This document shows positions 1-8,438 of a DNA stretch of 57,990 nt, piece by piece; positions within the stretch are counted from its first letter, which is position 1, and every line of letters starts with the position of its first letter. This DNA comes from Curvibacter gracilis ATCC BAA-807 (GTDB taxonomy: Bacteria > Pseudomonadota > Gammaproteobacteria > Burkholderiales > Burkholderiaceae_C). A program made the position numbers and the translations under genes. The stretch is from assembly GCF_000518645.1 (NCBI RefSeq), contig NZ_JADZ01000035.1, forward strand, positions 1 to 57,990, in the 5' to 3' direction. The notes beneath the pieces were generated by a model, which worked only from the letters and a program-made list of their open reading frames with translations, had not been told where the DNA came from and made no database searches.

Positions 1-636
1 GGCCATGAAGTCGGTGGCCTTGTCGGTGGTGAACTGCTCGTCCACCACGGTGATGCCCTTGCTGGCGGCGATCTTCTTGAACACATCGGCCACGCCCTGG
101 CCGTAGGCGGTGCGGTCGTCGATCACGGCCACGCGCTTGAGCTTCAGGGTGTCCGCAGCGTAGAAGGCCAGGCCGGCGCCCAGCGCATTGTCATTCGAGA
201 TGATGCGGTAGGTGGTCTTGTAGCCGGGCTTGGTCAGGTTGGGGTTGGTGGCGGCACCGGTGATGTGCGGGATGCCGCAGTCGTTGTACACCTTGGCGGC
301 CGGGATGGTGGTGCCCGAGTTCAGGTGACCAACCACGCCGGCGACCTTGGCGTCGCACAGCTTCTGTGCCGCTGCGGTGCCTTGCTTCGGATCGGCTGCG
401 TCGTCTTCAGCGGCCAGTTCCCACTTGATCTTCTTGCCACCGATCACGATGTTTTGCGTGTTCAGGTCTTCAACGGCCATGCGGGCGCCGTTCTCGTTGT
501 CCTTGCCGTAGTGGGCCTGGGCACCCGACATCGGGGCGACGTGGCCGATCTTCACGACCTGAACGTCTTGTGCCGAGGCAGCGCCTGCCAGAACTGCCAG
601 TGCGGCAACAGCGGTAAGTGTCAACTTCAATTGCAT
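1..636 (-). CDS. Branched-chain amino-acid ABC transporter periplasmic binding protein (LivK-type), partial
   Basis: Reads leftwards from an ATG at 634-636; 212 codons are present and the C-terminal half lies beyond the left edge. The N-terminus MQLKLTLTAVAALAVLAGAASA is a typical Sec signal peptide ending in ASA. The mature start (QDVQVVKIGHVAPMSGAQAH) and the later GVVGHLNSGTTIPAA and AVIDDRTAYGQGVAD strings are those of the type I periplasmic fold used by Leu/Ile/Val receptors of the HAAT family. It should bind branched-chain amino acids, or a related small ligand, and deliver them to a LivHMGF permease not seen here. GGAG in the minus-strand leader just before the ATG fits a ribosome site. 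Ligand specificity cannot be read from the sequence. Confidence 0.9.
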   Translation of the reverse strand, partial: MQLKLTLTAVAALAVLAGAASAQDVQVVKIGHVAPMSGAQAHYGKDNENGARMAVEDLNTQNIVIGGKKIKWELAAEDDAADPKQGTAAAQKLCDAKVAGVVGHLNSGTTIPAAKVYNDCGIPHITGAATNPNLTKPGYKTTYRIISNDNALGAGLAFYAADTLKLKRVAVIDDRTAYGQGVADVFKKIAASKGITVVDEQFTTDKATDFMA

Positions 637-1103
637 GGATGAACTCCGAATCAGTAATAAACGCCGATAGAAGGCGGCGGTGGAAGGTATTTCAATTTCC
701 GGGCCAGCTTTGTCGGGAGATGCCCTTAAAGCCCTCTTGCATCACTTCGATTCATGGACCAGCAGCTGCGTTAATAGATCCGACACCGATCTGCCGCCCG
801 TTCCGTTGGAAGTTTCGAATCCACGTCTGCCGCCACGCCGGCACAGCCGCCCGCCAAGCATCAGAAAAAATGATGTCACTTGAAGTGCGCTAATTGGCAT
901 CAAGCTGTAACAAAAACCCCACAGACCGAAGTTACGAAATGCAAACCTGTCTCTAAAATCCGCCACCTGTCGTCAAAGACATTTATTTGTGGGCGAAAAA
1001 CCATTTCGCCTCATCTTGGTGCCTTCCTGGTCGGATGCACCCAGACGCGGCGCGATGCGGCCCCTCTGACTCACCCCTGCCCCACCTGAACACAGGATTT
1101 GCA
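637..1103. other. Gene-free divergent spacer between the binding-protein gene and the porin gene
   Basis: This 467 bp stretch separates two divergently read genes. Short open frames exist on both strands but none has a ribosome site or a recognisable product. It is less GC-rich than the flanking genes. Apart from one weak promoter candidate for the porin (932-959) I see no operator, small RNA or repeat that I can support. Confidence 0.5.
932..959 (+). promoter_or_regulatory. Weak promoter candidate for the porin gene
   Basis: TTACGA at 932-937 and TAAAAT at 954-959 are separated by 16 bp and face the porin gene, giving a leader of roughly 140 nt. The -10 is good and the -35 is poor, so this is only a candidate. 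Confidence 0.3.
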
Positions 1104-2141
1104 ATGAAAAAGACATTTCTGATGACCGCCCTCGCCCTGAGCATGGGCTCGGCCTTTGCTCAATCGAGCGTCACCCTGTACGGCGTGATCGACACCGCCT
1201 ACCAGCACCAGACCAATGCCACCGCCGCGGGCGGCAACCTGAACGCAGTCACTTCGGGCTCGATCAGCGGCAGCCGTTACGGTTTCAAGGGCAAGGAAGA
1301 CCTGGGCGGCGGTCTGTACTCGCTGTTCACCCTGGAAGCTGGCTTCAACCCCAATGATGGCAGCCGCGGTCAAGGTGGCCTGGCTTTCGGTCGTCAAGCC
1401 TTCGTGGGCCTGGGCGGTGACTTCGGCCAGCTGACCGTGGGCCGTCAGTACACCCCGCTGTTCGAGCACTATGGCAACTTCGACCCGCTGTGGGGCATCT
1501 CCAACGTGAACGAGTCGGGCTTCTACCTGGCCTACGGCACCTTCCGTCAGAACAACGCCGTTCGCTATGCCAAGAACATCGCCGGCGTGAACTTCGCCGC
1601 CATGCACGGCTTTGGCAACGTGTCGGGTTCCACCTCGGCCGGGCAGCTGAACGGCCTGCAAGCCAACTACACCGCCGGCCCCCTGCTGGTGGGCGCGGCT
1701 TACCAGAAGTTTGACGTGAACGCCTCGGCCAGCACCAACCTGGGCAGCACCTCCAACGCCATGATCGGTGCCAACTACGGCTTCGGCCCGGCCCGCGTGT
1801 TCTTCAACTACATGGACACCAAGCTGAGCACCGGCGCCAAGAGCGACGTCGCCACCCTGGGCGTGAACTACGAAGTGGCCCCGCTGGTGGGCCTGGTGGG
1901 TACGTACTACAACGACAAGACCAAGTCGACCACCAACGTGAACGGCAGCCGCAACACCCTGGCCCTGGGCCTGACCTACTCGCTGAGCAAGCGCACCATG
2001 GTCTACACCTATGTGGATCGCTCCAAGCAAAACAGCGGTTATTCGGCGACCGCCATCTCGGCCGGTTCGGACCTGTTCGGCGCCCCGACCACGCTGACCA
2101 CCCGCTCCAACCTGATGGTGGGCGTGCGTCACGCCTTCTGA
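1104..2141 (+). CDS. Gram-negative general porin (Porin_4 / OmpC-like, Burkholderiales type)
   Basis: An outer-membrane trimeric beta-barrel channel for small hydrophilic solutes. The ATG at 1104 gives 345 residues and puts a clean signal peptide at the N-terminus (MKKTFLMTALALSMGSAFAQ). The open frame continues upstream to 987, but that extension has no signal-peptide character and is rejected. The mature protein opens with SSVTLYGVIDTAYQ, the hallmark first strand of this family. It has the LGGGLYSLFTLEAGF and FGRQAFVGLGG blocks and the loop region PLFEHYGNFDPLWG, and it ends in a strand with terminal Phe (VGVRHAF), the BAM-recognition signature. A strong rho-independent terminator follows at 2209, so the gene is probably monocistronic. 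Confidence 0.95.
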   Translation: MKKTFLMTALALSMGSAFAQSSVTLYGVIDTAYQHQTNATAAGGNLNAVTSGSISGSRYGFKGKEDLGGGLYSLFTLEAGFNPNDGSRGQGGLAFGRQAFVGLGGDFGQLTVGRQYTPLFEHYGNFDPLWGISNVNESGFYLAYGTFRQNNAVRYAKNIAGVNFAAMHGFGNVSGSTSAGQLNGLQANYTAGPLLVGAAYQKFDVNASASTNLGSTSNAMIGANYGFGPARVFFNYMDTKLSTGAKSDVATLGVNYEVAPLVGLVGTYYNDKTKSTTNVNGSRNTLALGLTYSLSKRTMVYTYVDRSKQNSGYSATAISAGSDLFGAPTTLTTRSNLMVGVRHAF

Positions 2142-2208
2142 TCGGCCCGCCCGATCGGACCCGCGATCGCCGCTGCCCGGCACCCGGGTCCTGGTTTCTC
2201 CAAGTTCA

Positions 2209-2237
2209 AGCCCCTCGCAGCCGCGAGGGGCTTTTTT
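2209..2237 (+). terminator. Rho-independent terminator of the porin gene
   Basis: Ten-base arms AGCCCCTCGC (2209-2218) and GCGAGGGGCT (2223-2232) enclose a 4-nt loop and run into six T residues. It sits 68 nt after the porin stop and just before the convergent end of the CoxL-like gene at 2243, so it probably insulates both. Confidence 0.92.
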
Positions 2238-2242
2238 CATGG

Positions 2243-4570
2243 TCAGGCCGCCTCGGTTTGCAAGAGGGCCCACAGCCGACTCGACGACAGCGGCATCTGC
2301 AGTCTTGGTGCCGCATCGGCATGGCCAGCCCGCGCCAGGGCATCGGCCACGGCATTCACCAAGGTGGGGGTGGCGCCGATGGTGCCCAGTTCACCCACGC
2401 CCTTGACACCCAGAGGGTTGTTCTTGCATGGGGTGGATTCGTCCATCGTGGTGCGGAAATCGGGCGCCAGATCGGCCCGGGGTGCTGCGTAATCCATCAG
2501 GCTGCCGGTGACCAGTTGACCGGTTTCGCGGTCGTACAACAGGTGCTCGCTCATGGCCTGCCCCAGGCCTTGCACCGCCCCGCCGTCGAGCTGTCCACGC
2601 ACGATGAGCGGGTTCACCACCCGCCCCACATCGTTGACCGAGGAGTAGGCCACCACCTGCAAGTCACCCGTCTGCGGATCCAGCTCCACTTCGCAGACAT
2701 GGCAGCCATTCGGCCAGGTGGGGCCCGACACCGTGCTGGTCGAGTCGATGTGGATGCGCTGCTCGCTCTGGGCCCGTGCCAGTGCAAACAGGTCGATCCC
2801 CAGATCGGTGCCTTTCACACTGAAACGACCGCCTTCATAAGAAATGTCTTCGGCCGCCACCTCCAGCTCGGCCGCCGCCAGGGTCTTGGCATGCTCGATG
2901 GTGCGCTCGGCCCCCACCCGCACGGCCGAGCCGCCAGTGAACAGCGAGCGTGAGCCCGCACTGCCAAAGCCGTCGCCTCGGTCGGTGTCGCCCAGCACCA
3001 CGCGCACCTGGGTGATCGGCACACCGAACACATCCACCACCAACTGCGCCAGCGTGGTGGCAATGCCCTGGCCCATGGCGTTCACCGCCGAGAAGACCTC
3101 GATGGTGTCGTCCGGCAGCACCGTCACGGTGACGCGTTCCTCGAACACATTGCCCCCCGTCCACTCCAGGAAGGTGGCGATGCCCTGGCCGCGCAGCAGG
3201 CCCTTCTGACGCGAAGCCGCCGCCCGCGCCTCGAAGCCGGCCCAATCGGCCTGGGCCAGGGCCTGGTCCATGACCTTCTCGAAGCAGCCGGTGTCGTAGG
3301 TCTGCCCCATGGGGTTTTTGTAGGGCATCTGCTCGGGCTGGATGAAGTTGCGACGACGCAGGGCGACCCGGTCGATGCCGGTCTGCCGGGCCGCCTCGTC
3401 CATCAGGCGCTCCATCGTGAAGATGGCCTCGGGCCGGCCTGCACCGCGGTAGGCCCCGGTGGGCGCGGTGTTGGTCAGCACCGCCTTGAAATGGAAGTCG
3501 ATGGTCTGGATGTCGTACACGCTGGTCTGCACCCAGGGGCCGATCAACAACTGGATGGCCACCCCGGTGCCGGTGGCATAGGCCCCCACATTGGCCAGCG
3601 AGCGCAGCCGCAGGCCCAGGATCTTGCCGTCGGCGGCCAGGGCCAGCTCGGCCCGGGTCTGCAGATCACGGCCATGGCTGGACGACAGGAACTCCTCGCT
3701 GCGCTCGGCCACCCATTTCACGGGGCGCTGCAGGCGCTGGGCACTCCAGGCCACCACCATGTCTTCGGGGTAGGCCCCCGTCTTCATGCCGAAGCCGCCG
3801 CCCACATCGCCCACCACCACCCGCAGGCGCTCGCGCGGCAGGCCCAGCACGGCGATCAGGGTGTCACGCACGCCCGAGGGCATCTGGGTGCTCATGCGCA
3901 GGGTCAGGCGCCCATCGGCAGGATCGGGGTAGGCCAGCACGGTGCGCGGCTCCAGCGTGAGGGCCGCCAGGCGCTGGTTGACCACCTCCAGCGCCACCAC
4001 ATGGGCGGCCTGGGCAAAGGCCGCGGCACAGGCGGCCGGGTTGCCATGCTGCATCTCGGCCGCGATGTTGTCGGGGGCCTCGGGGCACAGACTTGGGGCG
4101 CCCGCGCTGATGGCGTCGTCGAGGTTCACCACCATGGGCAACTCGTCGTATTCAACGAACACCGCCTCGGCCGCATCTCGGGCCTGCTGGGGCGTTTCGG
4201 CCACCACCGCCACCACGGCCTCGCCGACATAGCGCACCCGCTCGTGGGCCAGCGGGTGGCGCGGTGGCGAGGCCGCCACACCATCGGCCCGCTTGAAACC
4301 GGCGTTGCCCGGCAGCGGCTTGACGCCGGCCTGCACCAGATCAGCCCCGGTGTAGACGCCCAGCACCCCGGGCAGACCCAGCGCCCCGGAGATGTCGATG
4401 CTCACGATGCGCGCATGGGGGTAAGGCGAGCGCTGAAACGCCAAATGGGTCTGGCCGGGCAGGCTGAAGTCGTCGGCATAACGGCCTGCCCCCTTGAGCA
4501 GACCTTCGTCTTCGAGGCGCAGCACGGCCTGGCCGCTGCCGAATCGGGCAAAGGAAGTGGGTGTGTTCAC
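2243..4570 (-). CDS. Molybdenum hydroxylase large subunit, form II CoxL-like (xanthine dehydrogenase / aldehyde oxidase family)
   Basis: 775 residues, the usual length for the Mo-cofactor subunit of CO dehydrogenase-like hydroxylases. Residues 1-110 (RLEDEGLLKGAGRYADDF) are the aldehyde-oxidase a/b hammerhead domain. The rest is the molybdopterin-binding portion with GGGFGMKTG, the GVGELGTIGATP C-terminal block and AYRGAGR near residue 370. AYRGAGR marks form II (CoxL-like) enzymes; true form I CO dehydrogenases carry AYxCSFR. The reaction would be hydroxylation of an unidentified aldehyde or heterocycle at a Mo centre. No small Fe-S or FAD subunit gene lies beside it in the window, although those partners are normally needed. 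Translation starts at GTG (4570); no better ATG lies nearby and the N-terminal motif supports this start. Confidence 0.85.
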   Translation of the reverse strand: MNTPTSFARFGSGQAVLRLEDEGLLKGAGRYADDFSLPGQTHLAFQRSPYPHARIVSIDISGALGLPGVLGVYTGADLVQAGVKPLPGNAGFKRADGVAASPPRHPLAHERVRYVGEAVVAVVAETPQQARDAAEAVFVEYDELPMVVNLDDAISAGAPSLCPEAPDNIAAEMQHGNPAACAAAFAQAAHVVALEVVNQRLAALTLEPRTVLAYPDPADGRLTLRMSTQMPSGVRDTLIAVLGLPRERLRVVVGDVGGGFGMKTGAYPEDMVVAWSAQRLQRPVKWVAERSEEFLSSSHGRDLQTRAELALAADGKILGLRLRSLANVGAYATGTGVAIQLLIGPWVQTSVYDIQTIDFHFKAVLTNTAPTGAYRGAGRPEAIFTMERLMDEAARQTGIDRVALRRRNFIQPEQMPYKNPMGQTYDTGCFEKVMDQALAQADWAGFEARAAASRQKGLLRGQGIATFLEWTGGNVFEERVTVTVLPDDTIEVFSAVNAMGQGIATTLAQLVVDVFGVPITQVRVVLGDTDRGDGFGSAGSRSLFTGGSAVRVGAERTIEHAKTLAAAELEVAAEDISYEGGRFSVKGTDLGIDLFALARAQSEQRIHIDSTSTVSGPTWPNGCHVCEVELDPQTGDLQVVAYSSVNDVGRVVNPLIVRGQLDGGAVQGLGQAMSEHLLYDRETGQLVTGSLMDYAAPRADLAPDFRTTMDESTPCKNNPLGVKGVGELGTIGATPTLVNAVADALARAGHADAAPRLQMPLSSSRLWALLQTEAA

Positions 4571-4858
4571 GGATTTGTCTCACTGGTTGGGGCTTTGGAA
4601 ACAGGATGCGGAAAACGGGAAATGCACCGCCGACCACTCTAGCCAATTCCCGCCCATCCTGCTGTCACGCGCCTCGCGCCGGGCCCTCCGTGTGCCCATC
4701 AGGCACCGATCTGGCGCAAAACACCCCGAAAAATGCCCCACAACCCAGGAATGCTTCGTGCTTGATGCTGCATCGCAGCAATACCCCCGTGGTGTGCGAT
4801 CGAGTGACATCACGCGGGGTCTTCTGGCCTCTTTTCCAACCCTCGATAGGAGCCTTTC

Positions 4859-5281
4859 ATGCTGGACCGAACCTCAACCCTGTTCTCCCACGTCAAGCCT
4901 GGCGACAACGACTACGTCAGCGGCGGATTGCGCGACTTCTTCCTGTACCGGGACCTGGGCGTGGCCGCGGCCACGCACGGCAAGGTGATCGCCCACCTGG
5001 TGAAGGCCAACATGGCGCCCGAAGCCGGCACGGGTTGGCACCGGCATGAGGCCGATTTCCAGATCGTCATCATGCTCAAGGGCTGGGCACGCTTCATGTA
5101 CGAAGACCAGGAAACCCTGGTGCAGGCCGGTGACTGCGTGCACCAGCGCCCGGGCATCCGGCATTACCTGTTCGACTACTCACCCGACATGGAGTACCTC
5201 GAGATCGTGTCGCCGGCCGATTTCAAGACGGTGGACGTGCCTGCCGTCTGCCCCATCCCGGCGCCCACCCCCTGGGCGTGA
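4859..5281 (+). CDS. Cupin-domain protein
   Basis: A 140-residue single-domain cupin. Cupin motif 1 is seen as GTGWHRHEADFQIVIMLKG, with two His and a Glu able to bind a metal. Motif 2 is AGDCVHQRPGIRH, which carries the further His. The protein should form a small beta-barrel, probably binding a divalent metal. Whether it is an enzyme (dioxygenase, isomerase) or a sensor cannot be decided. The ATG at 4859 is preceded by AGGAG at a good distance. It is divergent from the CoxL-like gene across 288 bp and convergent with the GST gene. No function for the pair is implied by the context alone. Confidence 0.8.
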   Translation: MLDRTSTLFSHVKPGDNDYVSGGLRDFFLYRDLGVAAATHGKVIAHLVKANMAPEAGTGWHRHEADFQIVIMLKGWARFMYEDQETLVQAGDCVHQRPGIRHYLFDYSPDMEYLEIVSPADFKTVDVPAVCPIPAPTPWA

Positions 5282-5290
5282 AGCCCGGCA

Positions 5291-5313
5291 TGCACCCGCC
5301 TGGGGCGGGTGCA
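5291..5313. terminator. Hairpin between convergent cupin and GST genes, possible bidirectional terminator
   Basis: Perfect ten-base arms TGCACCCGCC (5291-5300) and GGCGGGTGCA (5304-5313) with a 3-nt loop. They are nested inside outer GCCCGG...CCGGGC arms (5283-5288, 5320-5325). It fills the 53 bp gap between two convergent stops. There is no T tract on either side, so it may stop transcription poorly or only stabilise 3' ends. Confidence 0.5.
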
Positions 5314-5334
5314 CCGGAGCCGGGCACCCAAGGG

Positions 5335-5991
5335 TCAGAACTCGGCGTCCAATTCGTCGATCTCATCGGGCTCCAGGGCCGCGGCCGCCACCCACTCTTT
5401 CATGGCGGGCAGGGCCATGATCGTCTGGCAATAGGCGGCACACACCGGGTCCAGCGCCACGTCGTAGGTCAGAAAACGGGTCACCACCGGCGCGAACATG
5501 GCGTCGGCGATGCAGGGCTGGGCACCGAACAGATAGGGGCCGCCATAGCGCTGCAGGCACTCGGTCCAGATGGTGGTGATGCGGTCGATGTCGGTCTGCG
5601 CGCGCGACCACAGCTTGAAGCCCGGGAAATGCGCCTTGATGTTCATGGGCAGGGACGAGCGCAGCGCGCTGAAGCCCGAATGCATCTCGCCACAGATGGC
5701 CCGGCAATGGGCTCGGGCCGCGCGATCGGCCGGCAACAGGCCGGCATGGGGCTTGATTTCGTTGAGGTATTCGCCAATGGCCAGGGTGTCCCACACATAG
5801 AGGCCATCGTGGTCCAGGGCCGGCACCCGCATCGACGCCGACAACAGCAGCATCTCGGCCTTCATGTCGGGGTCGTCGGGCGAAATCACCTTTTCGGTGA
5901 AGGCCAGCCCCGCCAGCTTCGCCATCAGCCAGCCGCGCAAGGCCCAGGCACCGTAGTTCTTGCTGCTGATCGTCAAAACCGCTTTGGCCAT
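5335..5991 (-). CDS. Glutathione S-transferase family protein
   Basis: 218 residues, a normal GST length. The N-terminal thioredoxin-fold half begins MAKAVLTISSKNYGAWALRGW, where the SxNYxxWxLR pattern is the glutathione-site helix start of bacterial GSTs. RVPALDHDGLYVWDTLAIGEYL is the cis-Pro/glutathione gamma-Glu contact region. The C-terminal half is the all-helical domain with FGAQPCIADAMFAPVVTRF. The start at 5991 is chosen because AGGAG lies 7 nt upstream; the open frame extends 24 codons further without a ribosome site. It should conjugate or reduce electrophiles with glutathione in the cytoplasm; the substrate is unknown. Confidence 0.88.
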   Translation of the reverse strand: MAKAVLTISSKNYGAWALRGWLMAKLAGLAFTEKVISPDDPDMKAEMLLLSASMRVPALDHDGLYVWDTLAIGEYLNEIKPHAGLLPADRAARAHCRAICGEMHSGFSALRSSLPMNIKAHFPGFKLWSRAQTDIDRITTIWTECLQRYGGPYLFGAQPCIADAMFAPVVTRFLTYDVALDPVCAAYCQTIMALPAMKEWVAAAALEPDEIDELDAEF

Positions 5992-6101
5992 GGCTTGCTC
6001 CTGTTGGTCCAGCGGCTGTGCAAGCCCCGTGCCATGCCGCCAGCCCTGGGCCTTGGCCCGCAACTTGCCTTCGCCCCGGCAACACCCACCGAAAGATTGC
6101 C

Positions 6102-7322
6102 ATGCTGTATCAGGCCTACCAACTCCAGTCTGACCTGATGTCCCCGCTGCGCCTGATGGCCCAGGCCGTGGGCTCGGCGTTCATGGTGCCCGGCACCGAA
6201 CGCACGGTGCTGCGCCAGATGGCGGCCGCCGGCGAGGTGTTCTCGCGCCTGAGGCTCACGCACAGCCGGCCGGCCTATGGCATCGAGGCGGTGCAGATCG
6301 GCGAACAGCGCGTGGCCATCACCGAGCGGGTGGCGCACACCCTGCCCTTCGGCACCCTGCTGCACTTTGCCAAAGACCCGGCCGCCGGCCTGCCCACCCA
6401 ACCGCCGGTGCTGCTGGCCGCGCCGCTGTCGGGCCACTTTGCCACCCTGCTGCGCGAAACCGTGCGCACCCTGCTGCAGGACCACGACGTCTACATCACC
6501 GATTGGCACAACGCCCGCGACGTGGCCCTGCGCGAAGGCGCTTTCGGGCTGGACGACTACATCCGCTACATGATGCTGTTCCTGCAGCACATCGGCCCCG
6601 GCACCCACCTGGTGGCCGTGTGCCAGCCCTGCGTGGCGGCCTTGGCCGCCACCGCCTTGCTGGCCGAAGACGACGACCCCGCCCAGCCGCGCAGCCTGAC
6701 CCTGATGGCCGGCCCGGTGGACTGCCGCGTCAACCCCACCGAAGTGAACCGCCTGGCCACCAGCAAACCGATCGAGTGGTTTGAAAAGAACCTGATCAGC
6801 CATGTGCCACTGCCGCACCGCGGCTTCATGCGCCGCGTGTACCCGGGCTTCGTGCAGCTCAGCGCCTTCATGAGCATGAACCTGGAGCGCCATCAACAAT
6901 CGTTCGAGCACCTCTACCAGCACATCCTGGAAGGCCGGCTCGACGAGGCCGACACCATCAAGACCTTCTACGAAGAGTACCTGGCGGTGAACGACCTGCC
7001 CGCCGAGTTCTACCTGGAGACGGTGGAGAAGGTGTTCCAGACCTACGACCTGGCCGTGGGCCAGCTCCACTACCAAGGCCGCCGCGTCAACCCCGCCGCC
7101 GTCCGGCGCACGGCCCTGCTCACGGTCGAGGGGGAGCGCGACGACATCTGCGCCATCGGCCAGACCGTGGCCGCACAAGACCTGTGCAAAAGCGTGCGCC
7201 CCTACCTGAAGAACCACCATGTGCAGACCGGCGTGGGCCACTACGGCGTGTTCAGCGGTCGCAAGTGGAACCAGCAGATCTACCCCCGGGTGCGCGACAG
7301 CATCCACGCCAGCCTGGGCTGA
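6102..7322 (+). CDS. phaZ: Intracellular polyhydroxyalkanoate (PHB) depolymerase
   Basis: 406 residues with the start of the intracellular PHB depolymerase family (MLYQAYQLQSDLMSPLRLMA). It mobilises storage polyester granules in the cytoplasm to 3-hydroxybutyrate units. The string LVAVCQPCVAAL, with Cys174 and Cys177, replaces the serine lipase box. Intracellular depolymerases of the Ralstonia/Cupriavidus PhaZ1 type are known to use a cysteine nucleophile here. DVYITDWHNAR and a late HYGVFSG string with the catalytic His match the family. There is no signal peptide, which agrees with an intracellular enzyme. The ATG at 6102 is chosen over an upstream in-frame start because family homology begins there. 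No phaC or phasin gene is adjacent. Confidence 0.92.
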   Translation: MLYQAYQLQSDLMSPLRLMAQAVGSAFMVPGTERTVLRQMAAAGEVFSRLRLTHSRPAYGIEAVQIGEQRVAITERVAHTLPFGTLLHFAKDPAAGLPTQPPVLLAAPLSGHFATLLRETVRTLLQDHDVYITDWHNARDVALREGAFGLDDYIRYMMLFLQHIGPGTHLVAVCQPCVAALAATALLAEDDDPAQPRSLTLMAGPVDCRVNPTEVNRLATSKPIEWFEKNLISHVPLPHRGFMRRVYPGFVQLSAFMSMNLERHQQSFEHLYQHILEGRLDEADTIKTFYEEYLAVNDLPAEFYLETVEKVFQTYDLAVGQLHYQGRRVNPAAVRRTALLTVEGERDDICAIGQTVAAQDLCKSVRPYLKNHHVQTGVGHYGVFSGRKWNQQIYPRVRDSIHASLG

Positions 7323-7397
7323 GCCCCTGACCCGTCCAGCACTGGCAGCCAACACCTCGGCGCCAGCCTCTGGGCCTCGACCGGGAGGAGGGGCACA

Positions 7398-8423
7398 GTG
7401 GGGCCCATGCCCGTGAAACACCACCCACAACCCATTCACAGCACGCTTGAAACTGACGAATTTCGAGTTGTCCTGGCATTGATCTCCCAGGCCAGGCAGC
7501 AGGCTGTGCAAGCGGTGAACACCGCGCTGATCGATCTGTATTGGCAGATCGGCGGCATCATCAGCCGCAAGATCGCTTCAGCCGAATGGGGAACGGGTGT
7601 GGTCGACAAACTCGCCCATCGAATTGCCCAAGAACACCCGGGGCTGCGCGGCTTCACCCGACCCAACCTTTTCAGAATGCGGCAATTTCATGAGGCCTAT
7701 CGCGATGCACCAACAGTCTCACCACTGGTGAGACAAATACCCTGGTCACACCATCTGCTCATACTGGCCCAGAGCAAACACCCCGAAGAAAAGCTGTTCT
7801 ACCTGCAGATGACAGCCCAGGAATGCTGGAGCAAACGGGAACTCATGCGCCAACTCAAAAGTGCCTTGTTCGAGCGCCGCATGCTCAGTCCCGTCAGGGC
7901 AACTGCCGCACTCAGTCACCACCACCCTCAGGCTTTATCCGTCTTCAAAGACAGTTACCTGGTCGAGTTTCTGGGCCTGCCAGCGCAGCACAGTGAAGCC
8001 GATCTGCACGCGGGCCTGCTGGCCCAGTTGCGCGACTTCTTGATCGAACTGGGACGAGACTTCTGTTTCGTCGGCACACAGTTTCCCTTACAGGTGGGTC
8101 GACAAGACTTCGCGATTGACCTACTGCTCTTTCACCGGGGCTTGAACAGCCTGGTGGCGATTGAGTTGAAAGTGGGTCGATTCGAACCGGAACATTTAGG
8201 CAAGCTCAACTTCTACCTGGAGGCCCTGGACCGAGACCATCGCAAGCCCCACGAAAACCCCGCCATTGGCGTATTGCTGTGCGCCAGCCAGGACGACGAG
8301 GTGGTCGAATACGCGCTGAACCGCAGTTTGTCACCCGCCATGATCGCCCAGTACCAGACCCAGTTGCCCGACAAGAAACTGCTGCAACGCAAGCTCCAGG
8401 AGTTGCTGAGCCGACAGGATTGA
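7398..8423 (+). CDS. DUF1016 / YhcG-type protein with PD-(D/E)XK nuclease domain
   Basis: 341 residues in two parts. Residues ~15-165 are the DUF1016 N-terminal helical domain (LIDLYWQIGGIISRKI, RIAQEHPGLRGFTRPNLFRMRQF). Residues ~185-335 are a PD-(D/E)XK nuclease fold with Asp241 in FAIDLLLFHRGL and the E-x-K pair Glu256/Lys258 in VAIELKVG, so the catalytic site looks intact. Family members (E. coli YhcG) are putative nucleases of unsettled role and are often in defence or mobile regions. GGAGGAGG at 7384-7391 sits at ideal distance from GTG 7398; an ATG at 7407 is an alternative. Codon choice is visibly less GC-biased than in the flanking phaZ and E1 genes, which suggests later acquisition. 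It stands alone and is convergent with the E1 gene, 15 nt from it. Confidence 0.82.
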   Translation: MGPMPVKHHPQPIHSTLETDEFRVVLALISQARQQAVQAVNTALIDLYWQIGGIISRKIASAEWGTGVVDKLAHRIAQEHPGLRGFTRPNLFRMRQFHEAYRDAPTVSPLVRQIPWSHHLLILAQSKHPEEKLFYLQMTAQECWSKRELMRQLKSALFERRMLSPVRATAALSHHHPQALSVFKDSYLVEFLGLPAQHSEADLHAGLLAQLRDFLIELGRDFCFVGTQFPLQVGRQDFAIDLLLFHRGLNSLVAIELKVGRFEPEHLGKLNFYLEALDRDHRKPHENPAIGVLLCASQDDEVVEYALNRSLSPAMIAQYQTQLPDKKLLQRKLQELLSRQD

Positions 8424-8438
8424 TGAAGTCCTCTGTGC

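Noticed and set aside
6503-6784. An extra small gene inside phaZ in another frame
   Set aside because: It is Arg/Pro/Gly-rich, as frame-shifted high-GC coding sequence always is, and lies wholly within a well-supported gene.
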